Assembly: GCA_019749855.1 (NCBI GenBank)
Contig: JAIEPI010000002.1
Location: forward strand, 1-8,004
Reading direction: 5' to 3'
DNA: 8,004 nucleotides
Source of the DNA: Rickettsiales bacterium
GTDB lineage: Bacteria; Pseudomonadota; Alphaproteobacteria; Rickettsiales; UBA998
The translations under genes were made by a program, and so were the position numbers. This document shows, piece by piece, positions 6,189 through 8,004 of this stretch. The notes below the pieces were generated by a model. The model ran no database searches and was not told the DNA's origin. It saw only the letters and a program-made list of their open reading frames with translations. The first letter of the stretch is position 1. Every line of letters starts with the position of its first letter.

Positions 6189-7475
6189 ATGACGATAATG
6201 CCAGATCACAGCCGCCCGTATTCCAACGACATGATGAAAAGTCTCGGTCAAAACGCACGGGCCGCGTACCATGTGCTGAGTCATGCCAGCGCTGCCCAGA
6301 AAAACGCGGCCCTGCATCAGGCGGCATTGGCCCTTCGTCATGAAAAAACGATCATTCTCTTGGCGAATGCACAGGATATGCAAGCCGCGCAGCAAAAGGG
6401 ACTCTCACCCGCTTTGCTCGACCGATTGTTGCTGAGCGATGCGCGTGTTGAAGCGATGGCGAAGAGTTTAGAGACAATCGCTGAGATACCGGATCCGGTA
6501 GGCCGCACACTGGCGGAATGGACTCAGCCCAACGGACTGCATATCTCCCGCGTCAGTGTACCGCTGGGGGTCATTGGCATTATCTATGAATCGCGCCCCA
6601 ATGTCACAGCGGATGCGGGCGCCCTGTGTTTAAAATCTGGCAATGCCACGATTCTACGCGGTGGGTCGGAAAGTTACCACTCCTCTCATGCGATCGTGCA
6701 CGCTTTGCGTCAAGGCTTACTCAAAGCCGGCTTGCCCGAGAATGTAATTCAACTCGTGGCAACTACCGCCCGCGAAGCCGTGGGTGATATGTTGCGTATG
6801 GTGGGAGTCATTGATGTGATTATCCCCCGTGGCGGCCCATCTCTGACGCGTCGCGTGGCGGAAGAAAGCCGCATCCCCACCATTTTGCATCTGGATGGTA
6901 ATTGCCACAGCTATGTGCACCATAAGGCTGATGTGAATATGGCGATGCGCATCATCGAGAATGCGAAGCTGCGGCGTACCGGTGTGTGTGGAGCGACAGA
7001 ATCTATTGTGATTGACCGTGCAGTGCTGACAACGCATCTGCCTTCCATCATGCAAGCGCTAATCGCCGGTGGCTGCGAAGTGCGCGGCGATGCGGAAGCA
7101 CAAGCCCTCGATCATCGCATTGTTGCGGCAACGGATGATGACTGGGGTACAGAGTATCTTGATCGCATTGTGTCTATCAAAACCGTGGCTGATATTACGG
7201 AAGCCATTTCACATATTAATCACTATGGATCGCACCATACCGACGCGATTATCACGCAGGATGCTGAGGCAGCGCAACAGTTTCTGGCCGGTGTGGATAG
7301 TGCCATTGTTTTGCATAATGCCTCCACGCAATTTGCCGATGGCGGTGAGTTTGGCATGGGTGCGGAAATTGGCATCTCCACCGGACGACTTCATGCACGT
7401 GGGCCGGTGGGTGCGGAACAGTTAACAACCTACAAGTACCTCGTGCGCGGCACGGGCACAGTGCGCCCCCTCTAA
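6189..7475 (+). CDS. proA: Gamma-glutamyl phosphate reductase (glutamate-5-semialdehyde dehydrogenase)
   Basis: ProA reduces L-glutamyl 5-phosphate with NADPH to glutamate 5-semialdehyde, the second step of proline synthesis, in the cytoplasm. The 428-residue product is close to the usual 415-430. Family landmarks are all present: MKSLGQNARAA and QKNAALHQAALAL near the N-terminus, VPLGVIGIIYESRPNVT (124-140), LKSGNATILRGGSES (148-162), IPRGGPSLTRRV (212-223), HLDGNCHSYV (234-243), the catalytic cysteine C267 in RRTGVCGATES, and FADGGEFGMGAEIG then STGRLHARGPVG (382-408). The frame is open further upstream to an ATG at 6030, but that would overlap the AraC-type gene by 116 bases and add non-family sequence. 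ATG 6189 has only a weak AAAG upstream; ATG 6198 (425 residues) or 6231/6234 are possible alternatives. proB is not adjacent upstream. The stop overlaps the nadD start, so the two are probably translationally coupled. Confidence 0.95.
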   Translation: MTIMPDHSRPYSNDMMKSLGQNARAAYHVLSHASAAQKNAALHQAALALRHEKTIILLANAQDMQAAQQKGLSPALLDRLLLSDARVEAMAKSLETIAEIPDPVGRTLAEWTQPNGLHISRVSVPLGVIGIIYESRPNVTADAGALCLKSGNATILRGGSESYHSSHAIVHALRQGLLKAGLPENVIQLVATTAREAVGDMLRMVGVIDVIIPRGGPSLTRRVAEESRIPTILHLDGNCHSYVHHKADVNMAMRIIENAKLRRTGVCGATESIVIDRAVLTTHLPSIMQALIAGGCEVRGDAEAQALDHRIVAATDDDWGTEYLDRIVSIKTVADITEAISHINHYGSHHTDAIITQDAEAAQQFLAGVDSAIVLHNASTQFADGGEFGMGAEIGISTGRLHARGPVGAEQLTTYKYLVRGTGTVRPL

Positions 7476-8004
7476 TGCGACGCATCGGACTTCTTGGCGG
7501 ATCGTTTAATCCTGCCCATTCGGGGCATCGGCAGGTGTCATTGGAAGTCATGCACGCCTATGGCTTACAGGAGGTGTGGTGGCTGGTGTCACCCGGCAAT
7601 CCGCTGAAGAATCCCACGGACATGGCTGATTATGCGCTGCGTATTGATTCTTGCCGTGCGTTGGTGCGCCATCCGCAATTGCGGGTGAGCGACATGGAGG
7701 CACAACTGCGCACACGCTATACATTTGATACAGTCACAGCATTGCAGCGCCGTTATCCGCAATTTCATTTTGTCTGGATCATGGGGGCCGATAATCTCGT
7801 GCAGTTTCACCAGTGGAAACGCTGGCGTGAACTGGCCAATCGCGTGGAGATTCTGGTGGTCGATCGTAAGCCCTACACCCATAGAGCCGCGCGCAGTCGC
7901 GCCGCGATTGCACTGGCCGCGCGACGTCATTCCCCCCTGCCTCTCAGGCAGAGTCGCAATGCCCTAACACCTTGTTGGCGCTATCATTTTGGAAGAATTT
8001 CTCT
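7475..8004 (+). CDS. nadD: Nicotinate-nucleotide adenylyltransferase, 3' end beyond the window
   Basis: NadD adenylylates nicotinate mononucleotide with ATP to give deamido-NAD, a cytoplasmic step of NAD synthesis. The visible 176 residues start MRRIGLLGGSFNPAHSGH, where GGSFNPAHSGH (8-18) is the nucleotide-binding region with the HxGH motif (H15, H18) of this nucleotidyltransferase family. SPGNPLK (39-45) and YTFDT (82-86) contribute to the substrate site, and WIMGADNLVQFHQW (101-114) is the strongly conserved core with D106. VVDRKP (128-133) also fits. The frame is open to the last base, and the C-terminal SSTxxR-type motif lies beyond the edge; about 15-30 residues are probably missing. 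ATG 7475 shares its A with the proA stop in TAATG, so no separate ribosome binding site is needed. The order proA-nadD is common in alphaproteobacteria. Confidence 0.95.
   Translation, partial: MRRIGLLGGSFNPAHSGHRQVSLEVMHAYGLQEVWWLVSPGNPLKNPTDMADYALRIDSCRALVRHPQLRVSDMEAQLRTRYTFDTVTALQRRYPQFHFVWIMGADNLVQFHQWKRWRELANRVEILVVDRKPYTHRAARSRAAIALAARRHSPLPLRQSRNALTPCWRYHFGRIS

Overview
The window reads as chromosomal DNA of a Gram-negative bacterium, most likely an alphaproteobacterium of middling GC. This rests on three points. The proA product carries the RRTGVCGATE active-site context and an FADGGEFGMGAEIGISTGR-type C-terminal block, a form I associate with alphaproteobacterial ProA. proA is followed directly by nadD, an order common in that class. 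A lipoprotein-type outer-membrane secretin and a prepilin peptidase imply two membranes. The species cannot be named from the sequence.

Layout. Bases 1-387 hold the 5' part of an unrecognised gene on the minus strand, which runs off the left edge. A 92-base AT-rich gap separates it from a divergent prepilin peptidase gene (480-1253). After a 153-base gap containing a 9-bp hairpin, a tight run of three plus-strand genes follows: an MshL/GspD-like secretin with two extreme low-complexity tracts (1407-3371), a six-helix ABC-2-type permease (3397-4158) and a membrane-anchored TPR-like protein (4170-4934). The spacings of 25 and 11 bases suggest one operon. An 89-base gap leads to a membrane-embedded AraC-family regulator (5024-6145), then proA (6189-7475) and nadD (7475 to beyond the right edge). 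The last two overlap by one base in a TAATG junction. No gene-free stretch exceeds about 155 bases, and all confident genes except the first lie on the plus strand.

How the genes fit together. The prepilin peptidase and secretin belong to the type IV pilus / type II secretion superfamily: the peptidase processes pilins or pseudopilins and the secretin forms the outer-membrane exit pore. No assembly ATPase, platform protein or pilin is visible, so those would have to be outside the window. The permease lacks a neighbouring ABC ATPase in the window, and neither it nor the TPR-like protein has a known link to the secretin beyond position. The AraC-type protein looks like a sensor-regulator fused to a seven-helix membrane domain; its target is unknown. 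proA (proline biosynthesis) and nadD (NAD biosynthesis) are housekeeping genes, with no proB next to proA on the visible side.

No RNA gene, CRISPR array, insertion sequence or phage element was recognised. The most unusual features are the Gly/Ser and Ala/Gly tracts of the secretin, its Asp-Asp after the lipidated cysteine, the secretin-permease-TPR grouping and the membrane-bound AraC regulator.
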